Shown here piece after piece: positions 27,276 to 35,923 of a stretch of DNA of 64,000 bases (position 1 is its first letter; every line of letters begins with the position of its first letter). The notes under the pieces are model-generated. The model saw only the letters and a list, made by a program, of their open reading frames with translations, ran no database searches and had not been told where the DNA came from. The position numbers were made by a program, and so were the translations under genes. Origin of the DNA: Maledivibacter sp. (lineage in GTDB: Bacteria; Bacillota; Clostridia; Peptostreptococcales; Caminicellaceae); contig JAOASB010000026.1 in NCBI GenBank assembly GCA_025210375.1, positions 29,516-93,515 on the forward strand. Direction: 5' to 3'.

Positions 27276-28307
27276 ATGAAAAAATTTGTATCGATTTTAT
27301 TAGTAATTATGGTTTTGTTAACGGCAGGAGCATGTTCTAAGCAAGAAAGCAATCTCCAAAAGGGGGACTCTAGTTCCAAAGAAGCAAAATCTTCAAAGGA
27401 AGAATCATTTGAAATAAGTTATAGCACTTGGGCTAGTGAAGGTGAGGCTGCATATGAGGGAATGAAAAAATTTAAGGAAATTGTAGAGGAAGAAAGTAAT
27501 AATAGAATAACGGTTAATCTATTCCCTTCAAGTCAACTTGGTTCTACAGAGGAACAACATGAACAGCTTGCAATGAACACAATTCAGATGATGTCTAGTG
27601 GTAATCCAGGAATAAAAGAATTGGAATATTTGGCGCTTCCTTATCTTATGGGTTCTATGGATGGCTGGATGGAAGTCCTTTCTTCTGATATAGGTGAAAA
27701 ATTTAATAAGATACTATTAGAGAAGCAGGGTGTAGTAAATATTGGTTTTTTACCTAGAAATCCAAGAATTGTATCATGTAATAAAGCAATTCATACTCCT
27801 GAAGATTTTAAGGGTGTGAAGTTAAGAACCCCTGAAAGAGATTATTATGTTGAAACATTTAAAGCATTAGGTGCTAATCCTACTCCACTTGCCTTTGGTG
27901 AGGTTTATTCAGCACTTCAAACAGGAGTGGTTGATGGTCAAGAAAATCCAATAGAAACAATTTATTCTGCTGGATTCCATGAAATTCAAGATTATATAAT
28001 CATTACAAATCATATCAGAAAGCCTGCATTTGTATCTGCTAATAATGAATTCATTCTAGGCTTGTCAGAAAAGGATAGAGAATTAGTTATGAGAGCTTGT
28101 GATGAAGGAAGAAAATATGCAGAGGAATTAGCTGCTGAGCAAGTTGTTGAATTCAGGAAAAAAATTGAAGAAGCTGGTGTAAAAATAATTGAGCCAGAAA
28201 TTGAGCCTTTTGTTCAAGCTACAGAGAAAGTTAGAGAAAAGCTGGGTATGGAAGTTTGGGGCAAAGAAACATACAACCGTATTAAGGAAATTGGACAAAA
28301 GTACTAA
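27276..28307 (+). CDS. TRAP transporter substrate-binding lipoprotein (DctP type)
   Basis: The 343-residue protein is the extracytoplasmic binding subunit of the TRAP system, attached as a lipoprotein (KKFVSILLVIMVLLTAGAC, Cys near 20). The DctP fold is marked by WASEGEAAYEG, FPSSQLGS, the FKGVKLRTP strand with the arginine that contacts carboxylates, and GVVDGQENP. The ATG at 27276 is eight bases after AAAGGAG; the 27270 ATG overlaps the site. The creatininase stop overlaps this region, so both are likely cotranslated. A carboxylate-containing ligand is the family expectation. Confidence 0.94.
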   Translation: MKKFVSILLVIMVLLTAGACSKQESNLQKGDSSSKEAKSSKEESFEISYSTWASEGEAAYEGMKKFKEIVEEESNNRITVNLFPSSQLGSTEEQHEQLAMNTIQMMSSGNPGIKELEYLALPYLMGSMDGWMEVLSSDIGEKFNKILLEKQGVVNIGFLPRNPRIVSCNKAIHTPEDFKGVKLRTPERDYYVETFKALGANPTPLAFGEVYSALQTGVVDGQENPIETIYSAGFHEIQDYIIITNHIRKPAFVSANNEFILGLSEKDRELVMRACDEGRKYAEELAAEQVVEFRKKIEEAGVKIIEPEIEPFVQATEKVREKLGMEVWGKETYNRIKEIGQKY

Positions 28308-28333
28308 ATATTTAAATTAGCAAATTATTTTGG

Positions 28334-28364
28334 AAAAGTCCCCATATAAGGGGACTTTCTTTAA
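28334..28364 (+). terminator. TRAP operon terminator
   Basis: AAAAGTCCCC and GGGGACTTTC flank ATATAA and are followed by TTTAAATTT, 27 bp after the dctP-type stop. Confidence 0.88.
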
Positions 28365-28503
28365 ATTTATTATATAGATAAACAACATTAAGACTTAAAA
28401 TATATTTTAAAGAAGATAATGAACGTTTCTACATTCCTTCTTTGAAATGTATTAAACCTTGAAACTGTTTATCTTTAATACTGATTCTAGGAGGTAAAAT
28501 GGA

Positions 28504-29676
28504 ATGGATTATAAAATGCTTATAGAAGATATTAAAGATGATATTATAGCAATAAGAAGAAAAATACATGAGAACCCAGAGCTTGCTTTTCAAGAGTATA
28601 AGACAACACAAACTATTATTGATGAACTTTCAGATTGTGATGTAGATATTAAGAGATATGGCTTAGAAACAGGATTAGTAGTTATTTTAAAAGGAGATAA
28701 AGAAGGGAAAACCATTGCTTTTAGAGCAGATATGGATGCTCTAAGAATAGAAGAAAAATCAGGGCTTTCATTTTCTTCAAAAATAGATGGTGTAGCTCAT
28801 ATGTGTGGTCATGATATTCATACTAGTACATTACTAGGTTGTATCAAGGTACTTAGTAAATTGAAGAATGAGATTTCAGGAAGAATTATATTTATTTTTC
28901 AGCCTGCAGAAGAAGGATTAAGAGGTGCAAATTCTATTATTAGAACTGGTGTTTTTGATGAGTATGCAATCGATTATATTACTACTATTCATTGTTGGCC
29001 AGAAATAAAGGCAGGAACTATTGGATTGAAGGCAGGACCAATGATGGCTAGCTCAAACATGTTGGAAATCACAATAAAAGGGAAAGGTACACATGCAGCA
29101 CATCCACACAAGGGTGTTGATCCTATTCTTATATCATCATATATTATTAATGGTCTACAATCTATTTCATCAAGGGAGATTGCTCCCACAGATCCAATAA
29201 TTGTTTCAATTACTAAAATCGAAGCTGGATCTAGTCATAATATTGTTCCAGAAGAAGTAAAAATGTATGGGACAGTTAGGACAATTACTAATGAAACACA
29301 AGAGATTATTAGTGATATAGTCACTAGAATTGTAGAAAACACAGCTAGTGCATATAGAGCAGATGCAACTGTGGTTATAGAAGAAAAAACATCTCCTCTA
29401 ATTGCAGATGAAACTTTGGTTAAAGAGTTAAAGCGTTGTGCTGAAAATTCCATAGGTGTTGATAATATTGTTGATTTAAAGGAGCCCTCAATGGGATCTG
29501 AAGACTTTGCAAAATATTTAGAATTTTGTAAAGGTGCATTAATAAGATTAGGTACAAAATCTGAAAATTATCAGACTCAACTTCCTCTTCATAATCCACG
29601 CACGATATTTGATGAAAAGGCTATTGAGACTGGTATGAAAGTTATATGTAGTTTTGCACTAGATTATTTAAAATAG
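28504..29676 (+). CDS. M20 family metallo-amidohydrolase, second paralogue
   Basis: The 390-residue protein is an M20D amidohydrolase with RADMDALRIEE near 75, HMCGHDIHTS near 100, QPAEEG near 135 and SMGSEDFAKY near 330. GGAGGT is eight bases before the ATG. It lies behind the TRAP operon terminator and so may have its own promoter, though some readthrough would link it. Pairing a creatininase and an M20 enzyme with a transporter repeats the design of the first operon, which suggests related chemistry on a different substrate. Confidence 0.9.
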   Translation: MDYKMLIEDIKDDIIAIRRKIHENPELAFQEYKTTQTIIDELSDCDVDIKRYGLETGLVVILKGDKEGKTIAFRADMDALRIEEKSGLSFSSKIDGVAHMCGHDIHTSTLLGCIKVLSKLKNEISGRIIFIFQPAEEGLRGANSIIRTGVFDEYAIDYITTIHCWPEIKAGTIGLKAGPMMASSNMLEITIKGKGTHAAHPHKGVDPILISSYIINGLQSISSREIAPTDPIIVSITKIEAGSSHNIVPEEVKMYGTVRTITNETQEIISDIVTRIVENTASAYRADATVVIEEKTSPLIADETLVKELKRCAENSIGVDNIVDLKEPSMGSEDFAKYLEFCKGALIRLGTKSENYQTQLPLHNPRTIFDEKAIETGMKVICSFALDYLK

Positions 29677-29701
29677 AAACAAGAAAGTAATTAAAATATT
29701 A

Positions 29702-29734
29702 AGAGGCTGCTTGGGGAGTATAACAGCCTTTTAA
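29702..29734. terminator. Bidirectional terminator between M20 and GntR genes
   Basis: AGGCTG and CAGCCT flank a 13-base loop between convergent genes, with T runs on both strands. Confidence 0.6.
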
Positions 29735-29739
29735 TTATT

Positions 29740-30444
29740 TTATTGACTAAATTCAACAGTATATTTCCAGTTTTCGGAACGTACAAAATATTCTGTCAAA
29801 TAAATGGGATTATAATCTTCGTTATATGTTATTCTGTCAACTTTTATCAAGGGATATACACTATTAATATTAAGAGCTTCTGCAACTTCAATATTTGGAT
29901 GTGTAGCGCTAATTTCTTCAACGATGTTATGAGAGTTTAGATTAAATTTCTCAGATAATAGTGAACGCAAAGATTCAAAATTACCTGCTTGTCTAATATC
30001 TTCAATAATTCTAGTATCAGGTATATAGTGGTAAATAAAATAAACTGGTGTATCAGTTAAGTAACGTATTCTCTTAACTAAAAGAATGTTAGCACTTGCT
30101 TTAATATTAAGTTTTTTTGCTATTGGTATATTCGCTTTTATAATATCTACATAAATAGTACTGCATGTAAGATTATGTTTATTACTTCTAAAAGCTTTGT
30201 CAAAGCCGCTAAGTATAGGCTTGTTGTCTTTTGGAGTATAGCTAGTAATAAATGTACCCTTTCCTTGCTTTTTAGCAACCATTCCTAGATTTACAAGTTC
30301 AGCAACTGCTTGTCTAATGGGAGCTTTGCTCGTGTTGTAAATTATTTCCATTTCTTTTTCTGTGTGTAGCAGCTCACCAATTTTATATTCTCTATTAGAT
30401 ATTTTGCGAAATAAATCATTAAATATTTTTTGATGTAATTGCAT
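29740..30444 (-). CDS. GntR family transcriptional regulator with UTRA domain, second
   Basis: The 234-residue protein has a winged-helix domain (GELLHTEKEMEIIYNTSKAP, IRQAVAELVNLGMVAKKQGK) and a UTRA domain from about 85. It is paralogous to the regulator at 23933, sharing the SKAPIRQA recognition helix nearly intact, so the two could bind similar operators. It is convergent with the M20 gene and marks the right edge of the TRAP/creatininase/M20 module. AGGTAGG precedes its ATG. Confidence 0.93.
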   Translation of the reverse strand: MQLHQKIFNDLFRKISNREYKIGELLHTEKEMEIIYNTSKAPIRQAVAELVNLGMVAKKQGKGTFITSYTPKDNKPILSGFDKAFRSNKHNLTCSTIYVDIIKANIPIAKKLNIKASANILLVKRIRYLTDTPVYFIYHYIPDTRIIEDIRQAGNFESLRSLLSEKFNLNSHNIVEEISATHPNIEVAEALNINSVYPLIKVDRITYNEDYNPIYLTEYFVRSENWKYTVEFSQ

Positions 30445-31159
30445 TTTTACCTACCTACCTTTGTTGTATGATTCATATAAAAATTTGTATAATTTTCCAC
30501 CATTAAAATTAGGAAGAAAAGGATGATTTTTAGTTTGTTTTCTATTTAGACTAAAGATTAAGTACATGTTTAATTATGATATTTGTAGTAAAAATTATGC
30601 AAATCGATTTTTTTCTATCATAAAACTAATAGCTCCATTATATCAAATTATATATTGTATGCAAACTATTTCATTTTACTAAATCAGTTGACTAAGAGTT
30701 TTTCAAGAATATTTTAGTCTTTAATCTATAGGATTAATTCAACTAATATAGGTATTGTAAAAACAACTATTTAAATGTAGTATGTTACTGTATTTGTAAA
30801 GCTCTATTATAGTTTGCAACAACTCATCATAAATTGTCTGTGATAATTAGTCTACCCAGGTGGAGCGAGGTAATAAAAACATATTTATCCAATATTTACT
30901 ATAATCCTAAACCCTCATAGGAAGAGTTAATGTAGACTTCTTTACAGAATTTTAACAATCGGGTATAAATCAAACAAGGCATAAGATATATCTATCCGTA
31001 AATACCATCGTTCCATTCATCTCAAAAACCATAGAAGTAAAATCAACTGTTCCAATTGCGGAGACTATAATAGTCGGAAGGGTTCCTGATAATTATACAA
31101 ATGTTCCAGAGAAGGATTTCTTGAATGTGGTTTCCCGTGGTAATGATTAATACTTAATA
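30445..31159. other. Intergenic region after the second GntR gene
   Basis: Apart from the GntR promoter region and yunB fragment 5 (30918-31150) this AT-rich stretch of about 700 bases shows no gene. The part from 30650 to 30900 holds nothing I can identify. Confidence 0.6.
30918..31150 (+). pseudogene. yunB: yunB 3'-end fragment 5 (most diverged)
   Basis: The piece matches yunB from about the RVNVDFFTEF codons to the end. It has a frameshift near 30952, a 12-base loss near 31005 and many more substitutions than the other fragments, mostly in third positions towards its end (VPIAETIIVGRVPDNYTN still readable). It is therefore the oldest or comes from a more distant source. The opposite-strand peptide gene follows after 9 bp. 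Confidence 0.88.
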
Positions 31160-31234
31160 CTATTTATTTAGAAAAATAAACAAAAGACCAATGGCTCCCA
31201 AAAAAACTACACAAACAAGTATTAAAATTCCCAT
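31160..31234 (-). CDS. Tiny hydrophobic peptide gene, copy 2
   Basis: A 24-residue peptide (MGILILVCVVFLGAIGLLFI then FLNK) is encoded on the minus strand next to yunB fragment 5. AAAGGAGG lies 14 bases before this ATG but eight bases before ATA-ACT, which aligns with the ATG-ACT start of copy 1, so the normal start may have mutated. Homology with 21819-21908 is clear from LGAIGLLF and the LNK end and from a shared flank. Type I toxin-like in form; function not shown. Confidence 0.5.
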   Translation of the reverse strand: MGILILVCVVFLGAIGLLFIFLNK

Positions 31235-31342
31235 AGTTATTAAATCAACCTCCTTTACAATTATATCATAATATAGAAATAAATTGTATAATCTGGTAGT
31301 ATACAATTTGTATTACAAATAAAGAAGAAAAAGATAGGAATA

Positions 31343-31397
31343 GTAAAACCCAACTAATTTACAGTATGATGTTACTCAAAATTAGTTGGGTTAATTG
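31343..31397 (-). terminator. ilvE terminator hairpin
   Basis: AACCCAACTAATTT and AAATTAGTTGGGTT flank a 20-base loop; on the minus strand it is followed by TTTTA. It lies 27 bp beyond the ilvE stop. Confidence 0.8.
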
Positions 31398-31423
31398 TTT
31401 TTATAATTGGAAATTGAGTATAT

Positions 31424-32449
31424 CTATTCTACTTCAACAATCCATCCTTCTGGAGCTTCAACATCACCTAGTTGTATTCCATAAAGGGTATCGTAAAGCT
31501 TCTTAGTTATAGGACCTACTTCTGTTTCACTATGGAATACATGGAGTTTTTCTTGATAGTCAATTCCTCCAATAGGAGTTATTACAGCCGCAGTTCCACA
31601 TGCTCCAGCTTCCTTGTACTTATCTAGTTCAGCTATTAATACATCACTTTCCTTTACTTCCATATTCAAATAATTTTCAGCAATGTGCATTAACGAGTAT
31701 TTTGTTATACTTGGAAGTATAGATGGTGATTTTGGAGTGACGAATTTATCATCCTTTGTTATTCCAAAGAAGTTTGCGGCACCCACTTCTTCAATCTTAG
31801 TGTGAGTCATTGGATCGAGATAAATACAATCAGCGAATCCTTTTTTTACGGCTATCTCGTGGGCATATAGACTAGCTGCATAGTTTCCTCCAACCTTTGC
31901 GGCTCCAGTTCCAAATGGTGCAGCTCTATCATATTCTGAAACCATAAAGTTTACAGGCTTCATCCCACCTTTAAAGTAAGGGCCCACTGGAACACAGAAT
32001 ATACAGAAGATATATTCAGGTGCTGGCTTTACTCCAACATTATCTCCAACTCCTATAACAAAAGGTCTGAGATACAGAGTTGCTCCAGTTCCATATGGAG
32101 GAACATAGGCCTCATTAGCTTTTACAACTTGAACACATGCATCTATAAATTTTTCTTCAGGTATTTCAGGCATTAAGATACGTTTACAGCTATTATTTAA
32201 ACGTTTTGAATTTTGATCAGGTCTAAAAAGCTGGATTTTACCATCTTTTCTACGATATGCCTTTAATCCTTCAAAACATTGTTGTCCATAATGAAGAGCT
32301 GTTGAAGCTTCACTAATACAAAGCTTATTGTCTTCAGTTAGTACACCTTCATCCCATTTACCATCCTTCCATCTAGATACATAACGGAAATCTGTTTTGA
32401 TGTAATTAAAGGATAACTTATCCCATTCAATATTTACTGTTTTTGACAT
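31424..32449 (-). CDS. ilvE: Branched-chain amino acid aminotransferase
   Basis: The 341-residue protein is a fold-type IV PLP aminotransferase that interconverts branched-chain amino acids and their 2-oxo acids. The PLP lysine lies in [14 protein letters not shown] near 192, and [25 protein letters not shown] and [11 protein letters not shown] are typical of the IlvE family. The ATG at 32449 follows GAGGAGGA; a longer frame to 32506 has no binding site. The gene stands alone with its own terminator. A plus-strand hairpin near 32497-32520 is upstream, but no T-box is apparent. Confidence 0.95.
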   Translation of the reverse strand: MSKTVNIEWDKLSFNYIKTDFRYVSRWKDGKWDEGVLTEDNKLCISEASTALHYGQQCFEGLKAYRRKDGKIQLFRPDQNSKRLNNSCKRILMPEIPEEKFIDACVQVVKANEAYVPPYGTGATLYLRPFVIGVGDNVGVKPAPEYIFCIFCVPVGPYFKGGMKPVNFMVSEYDRAAPFGTGAAKVGGNYAASLYAHEIAVKKGFADCIYLDPMTHTKIEEVGAANFFGITKDDKFVTPKSPSILPSITKYSLMHIAENYLNMEVKESDVLIAELDKYKEAGACGTAAVITPIGGIDYQEKLHVFHSETEVGPITKKLYDTLYGIQLGDVEAPEGWIVEVE

Positions 32450-32707
32450 ATTAATTCCTCCTCTTCTTATACTATGTATACTAAAAATTATAATATAGAA
32501 ACCCAATGTTTCATAGGGTTTTTAAAACTATTAATAAAAAATGTTATTCTTCTTTGTAGGTCGATATGAAGTAGCCTGATTTACTAGTATTTTAATAATA
32601 AATATCAGAAAATTCAATGTCAATTTTTGTAACTAAATCTATGGCAGATATATTAAATCTAATAAGCATTTCCTTAATGGATATTGTATAGGTGAATATA
32701 AGCTAAA

Positions 32708-32979
32708 AGTGCAACAGATTAAATCATACTTAGCTTATTATTTTTTTCTTACATTATGATACTGTAAAAGTAATTCATCAAGTAGCTGACTTAATTTAAT
32801 TACTTCTGAATCAAGCAAATTCCATTGCTTTTCCTGAATTAATTTGTATAGGTTTCTTTTAGTATCATCAATTTCAAAGATTAAATCACGTAATCTAGAC
32901 ATATTCTCCATATTGCATACCCCTTTATATGAAATTTCCCTTTATAAAATATTTAGTAATTGATTTGATCTGTTGCACT
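32708..32979. repeat. 19-bp inverted repeats flanking the Spo0E-like gene
   Basis: AGTGCAACAGATTAAATCA at 32708-32726 and its inverse, with one mismatch, at 32961-32979 bracket a 272-bp segment that contains only the Spo0E-like gene. They could be the ends of a small mobile element or long-range regulatory pairing. Confidence 0.7.
32738..32911 (-). CDS. Spo0E-like aspartyl-phosphate phosphatase
   Basis: The 57-residue protein has the two-helix Spo0E pattern: LRDLIFEIDDTKRNLYKLIQ, then a linker and the signature LDSEVIKLSQLLDELL with the SQxLD core. Proteins of this family dephosphorylate Spo0A-P and hold back sporulation. The ATG at 32909-32911 has AAGGGG about ten bases upstream; a start a few codons off is possible. 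The gene is flanked by a 19-bp inverted repeat and a stem that pairs TAAGCTAA with TTAGCTTA just after its stop. The family call rests on pattern memory but the match is good. Confidence 0.85.
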   Translation of the reverse strand: MENMSRLRDLIFEIDDTKRNLYKLIQEKQWNLLDSEVIKLSQLLDELLLQYHNVRKK

Positions 32980-33256
32980 ACTGGGATTTTATCAAAATTG
33001 TGGGAAGAAATGTAATGTAATTTTTGGATTAATTACAAAAATAAGCAAGTGGCGAGATGGGGTTTAAGTGTGGAGAGGAATTTACTTTAAAGAGGCTTTC
33101 ATATTTAAGTTTGTATAAGATATATAAAATCACGATGGACTCCTGCATAAGGCAGAAGTCCTATATAAAAGGGGAGCATCTTTAAGTTGTATATATGATA
33201 TCAAAACAATATGTACAAATTATGAACTGATTATTAACATTATATAAAATAATATG

Positions 33257-33360
33257 TATAGATTTCCCAAAGTTAAACTTAATTTATACATCTCAAAATA
33301 TCCGATGATTCTAGGGATTTTTGATGTGTATAAATTAACTGTTTAACTGGAATATCTATA
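33257..33360. repeat. Family A inverted-repeat element, copy 3
   Basis: The element is 104 bp from TATAGATTTCCC to GGAATATCTATA. It shares its final TA with the first bases of copy 4, as expected for two insertions at the same TA. Confidence 0.85.
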
Positions 33361-33462
33361 TAGATTTCCCAAAGTTAAACTTAATTTATGTATCTCAAAA
33401 TATGGGATGTTTCTAGGGCTTTTGGACTTGTATAAGTTAAAGTCTATACTAAAATCCCTATA
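33359..33462. repeat. Family A inverted-repeat element, copy 4
   Basis: The element is 104 bp from TATAGATTTCCC to AAAATCCCTATA, directly joined to copy 3. Its right half (GGACTTGTATAAGTTAAAGT) is the subtype also found in copies 2 and 8. Confidence 0.85.
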
Positions 33463-33515
33463 TATATAGGATAGGTTCCGGGTTGTATTCAACCTTGAAT
33501 TTAATGATTTTCAGG

Positions 33516-33675
33516 TGAGGAAATTGCATAACCCTTACTTGACTAAGCCTAATATGCAAATATCATCTTCAATTTAACCGCTTAAGATATGGGCATATTT
33601 GATAGTATAGCTTTGAGGATTTTTAAATTACATGTAGTAGATGGTTTTTATAGAAAGTAATTATGCAATTTGCTT
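33516..33675 (+). repeat. Family B inverted-repeat element, long form, copy 1
   Basis: The element of about 160 bp starts TGAGGAAATTGCATAA and ends TTATGCAATTTGCTTA, so its ends are inverted repeats of about 16 bp. It has no coding capacity. Confidence 0.85.
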
Positions 33676-33722
33676 AGGTAATATTCTATTTTAGATTTTA
33701 TAGAAAAAATACCATAAATAGA

Positions 33723-33760
33723 AAAGAATCTGATTACCGTCAAAGTACTCAGATTCTTTA
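33723..33760. terminator. Orphan terminator-like hairpin
   Basis: AAAGAATCTGA and TCAGATTCTTT flank a 15-base loop. No gene ends nearby, so it may belong to a small RNA or a lost gene. Confidence 0.5.
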
Positions 33761-33981
33761 GTGTATTTGGACAAATCAATCCCCGATCAGGTGGACTGTT
33801 TCCTTGAATAGTATAGCATCCTAAGACAAGCCTTGTCAAGTGTTTAGCAGTCATATATATCATGCAATTTAGTCGAGAAAAAGGGATGCAATTCCCTCAA
33901 TTTAAAAAAAATAAAAAATTGGAACATTTTTCACATTTATCCGTCTATATATAATGAAGAATGAGAGGGAGGTTATATGAG

Positions 33982-35607
33982 ATGAATAAAAGAGTAATAA
34001 AATTTGTTTCAATTATTTTAGTTTTGACTTTAATAGCGGGATGTAGTAGCTTATCTGAGAAATCCCAAATCTATGAAACCAAGGAGGAAGCCAAAAGTGA
34101 AGGAAAATGTAATAGTGGGCTTAAATCAGAACTAAGTCAAGCTTCCCATGATAAGGAATGGGAAAATAGTATTGTTTTTGAACCCCAATATATACAAGGA
34201 GAAATGAATACTGAAGAATACGCTGACATAGAGGAAAATGGCTATAAGTTATCTTTACAAAATCCACTATCAACATTTTCCATCGATGTAGATACAGCTT
34301 CATATAGTAATATTCGTAGATTTTTAATGGATGGTCAGATGCCCCCAAAGGATGCCGTAAGAATTGAAGAAATGATAAACTATTTTACATATGATTATCC
34401 AGAACCTAAAGGGGATACCCCATTTTCAGTTATAACCGAAATAAATGAGTGCCCATGGAATGATAAGCATGATTTAGCAATGGTCACTTTAAAGGGGAAA
34501 GAATTAGAAGTGGATAAAAAGAAGCCTAGCAATTTAGTATTTCTAATAGACGTATCGGGATCAATGAATAAACCCGATAAACTGCCCCTGCTTAAATCAG
34601 CCTTTAAAATGCTAGTAAATCAATTAAAGGAAGATGATAGGGTTTCAATCGTAGTTTATGCAGGTGCCGCCGGGGTGGTTCTAGATTCAACAAATTGCAG
34701 CAATAAGGATATCATAATAGACGCTATAGAGAATTTAAACGCTGGGGGGTCTACTGCCGGGGGCGAAGGTATAGAGCTTGCTTATAAAATTGCTAGGGGT
34801 AATTTCATAGAAGAAGGCAATAATCGAATAATTCTTGCAACCGATGGAGATTTTAATGTTGGACCATCAAGTGATGGTGATCTTAGTGATTTAATTGAAA
34901 AGAATAGAAATGATGGGGTGTTCCTAAGTGTATTAGGATTTGGTAGTGGTAACCTAAAGGATTCTAAAGCTGAGCTTTTAGCTGATAAAGGTAATGGAAA
35001 CTATTCATACATAGATAATATCTTAGAAGCTAAAAAAGTTTTGGTTGATGAAATAGGATCGACATTATTTACTATAGCGAAGGATGTTAAGTTTCAAATT
35101 GAGTTTAATCCAAGTAAAGTAAAGGCCTATAGGTTAATTGGATATGAAAATAGATTGTTAAATGATGAGGATTTTAATGATGATAAAAAGGATGCTGGAG
35201 AAATAGGTGCAGGACATACTGTAACAGTATTTTATGAATTAATACCATCGGACTCCGATGAAAAAATACCCGGGGTAGATGAACTAAAATATCAAGATGT
35301 AAAGGTAAAGAAAAGCAATGATATTATGCATATCAAGCTAAGGTACAAAGACCCTGAGGGTTTAGTAAGTAAATTGCTAGGATATCCAATTGATGATAAT
35401 AAAATATCTAAACAGGCCTCTGAAAATTTTAATTTTGCAAGTGCCATAGCTGAATTCGGTATGTTATTAAGGGATTCTGAATTCAAAGGCTCATCAAATT
35501 ACGACCATGTTGTTGAATTAGCACAAAAATATAAAGGCGACGATAAGGAAGGATATAGAATGGAGTTCATCAAAATGGTCAAATTGGCTAAGGAACTTCA
35601 AAAGTAA
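33982..35607 (+). CDS. VWA domain lipoprotein (YfbK-like, DUF3520)
   Basis: The 541-residue lipoprotein has the signal MNKRVIKFVSIILVLTLIAGC with Cys at 21. The order of domains is the VWA N-terminal region (FSIDVDTASYSNIRRFLMDG near 90), a von Willebrand A domain with the MIDAS motif DVSGS near 190, and a C-terminal DUF3520 region (LRYKDPEG to the end). The start at 33982 is nine bases after GGGAGG. Members are surface proteins that bind partners through a metal site; the ligand is unknown. It stands alone between repeats and a terminator. Confidence 0.9.
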   Translation: MNKRVIKFVSIILVLTLIAGCSSLSEKSQIYETKEEAKSEGKCNSGLKSELSQASHDKEWENSIVFEPQYIQGEMNTEEYADIEENGYKLSLQNPLSTFSIDVDTASYSNIRRFLMDGQMPPKDAVRIEEMINYFTYDYPEPKGDTPFSVITEINECPWNDKHDLAMVTLKGKELEVDKKKPSNLVFLIDVSGSMNKPDKLPLLKSAFKMLVNQLKEDDRVSIVVYAGAAGVVLDSTNCSNKDIIIDAIENLNAGGSTAGGEGIELAYKIARGNFIEEGNNRIILATDGDFNVGPSSDGDLSDLIEKNRNDGVFLSVLGFGSGNLKDSKAELLADKGNGNYSYIDNILEAKKVLVDEIGSTLFTIAKDVKFQIEFNPSKVKAYRLIGYENRLLNDEDFNDDKKDAGEIGAGHTVTVFYELIPSDSDEKIPGVDELKYQDVKVKKSNDIMHIKLRYKDPEGLVSKLLGYPIDDNKISKQASENFNFASAIAEFGMLLRDSEFKGSSNYDHVVELAQKYKGDDKEGYRMEFIKMVKLAKELQK

Positions 35608-35609
35608 AC

Positions 35610-35636
35610 AACAAAAGCGTCGAAGGACGCTTTTGC
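35610..35636 (+). terminator. VWA gene terminator
   Basis: AAAAGCGTC-GAAG-GACGCTTTT directly after the stop codon. Confidence 0.85.
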
Positions 35637-35648
35637 TATGCTTAAATA

Positions 35649-35677
35649 TTGACAAAACATGGTATTTTAATTAATAT
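35649..35677 (+). promoter_or_regulatory. Predicted promoter of the riboswitch operon
   Basis: TTGACA at 35649 and TAATAT at 35672 are 17 bases apart. Transcription would begin near 35684, about 50 bases before the riboswitch core. Confidence 0.55.
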
Positions 35678-35734
35678 AGTTATTAAGATGAAAGATTCAA
35701 ATAAATGAGAATTTACAAAATTTAATAACTTTTA

Positions 35735-35832
35735 CATCTCCGACTTTATTTTTCTAAGGGTAGAACTATGATGGTAAAGCTATGGGTTATACTGGAAACG
35801 GTATAGCCTCCCATGTTTGGAAAGGAGGAATA
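35735..35832 (+). ncRNA. Moco/Tuco-type riboswitch (Moco RNA motif)
   Basis: The leader carries the conserved string GCCTCCC-ATGTT-TGGAAAGG (35805-35825), which corresponds to GCCTCCC-N5-TGGAAAGG in the Escherichia coli moaA riboswitch as I remember it. ATGATGGTAAAGCTATGGG (35768-35786) matches its core. A hairpin GGTTATAC-TGGAAACG-GTATAGCC lies between, and P1 can form from CTCC (35738) and GGAG (35824). The region between P1 and the core is short, as in variants lacking P3 that were proposed to sense the tungsten cofactor. A terminator follows, so ligand binding should stop transcription of the transporter operon. Confidence 0.78.
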
Positions 35833-35863
35833 AGATTAATTAATCAATCAATTTAAGTAATGT

Positions 35864-35892
35864 CTTCCTTAGCAATTAAGGAAGTTTTTTTT
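35864..35892 (+). terminator. Riboswitch expression-platform terminator
   Basis: CTTCCTTAGCAATTAAGGAAG is followed by eight T, 31 bp before the first gene of the operon. TTCCTT can alternatively pair with the riboswitch P1 strand AAAGGAGGAA, giving a simple on/off switch. Confidence 0.88.
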
Positions 35893-35923
35893 ATTTATTG
35901 ACTAATGATTGGGGGACTTATTG

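Larger units (their letters stand above)
32912..33981. other. Repeat-rich intergenic region
   Basis: About 1,070 bases hold no gene that I can support. They contain two family A elements joined end to end (33257-33462), a family B element (33516-33675), a terminator-like hairpin (33723-33760) and the promoter region of the VWA gene (TATATATAAT near 33947). Confidence 0.7.

Noticed and set aside
12929..31234. Prophage or integrative element with integrase
   Set aside because: No integrase, phage structural or conjugation genes are present, so the array is described without naming a mobile element class.
32450..32737. T-box leader of ilvE
   Set aside because: I found no T-box core or specifier stem in the upstream region; the visible hairpin acts on the other strand.
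33257..33675. CRISPR array
   Set aside because: The repeats are two unrelated families of 104 and about 160 bp with inverted-repeat ends, not short direct repeats with unique spacers, and no cas genes are near.
33648..33863. A 71-codon minus-strand gene
   Set aside because: It overlaps the family B element and a hairpin, with no ribosome binding site or recognisable product.
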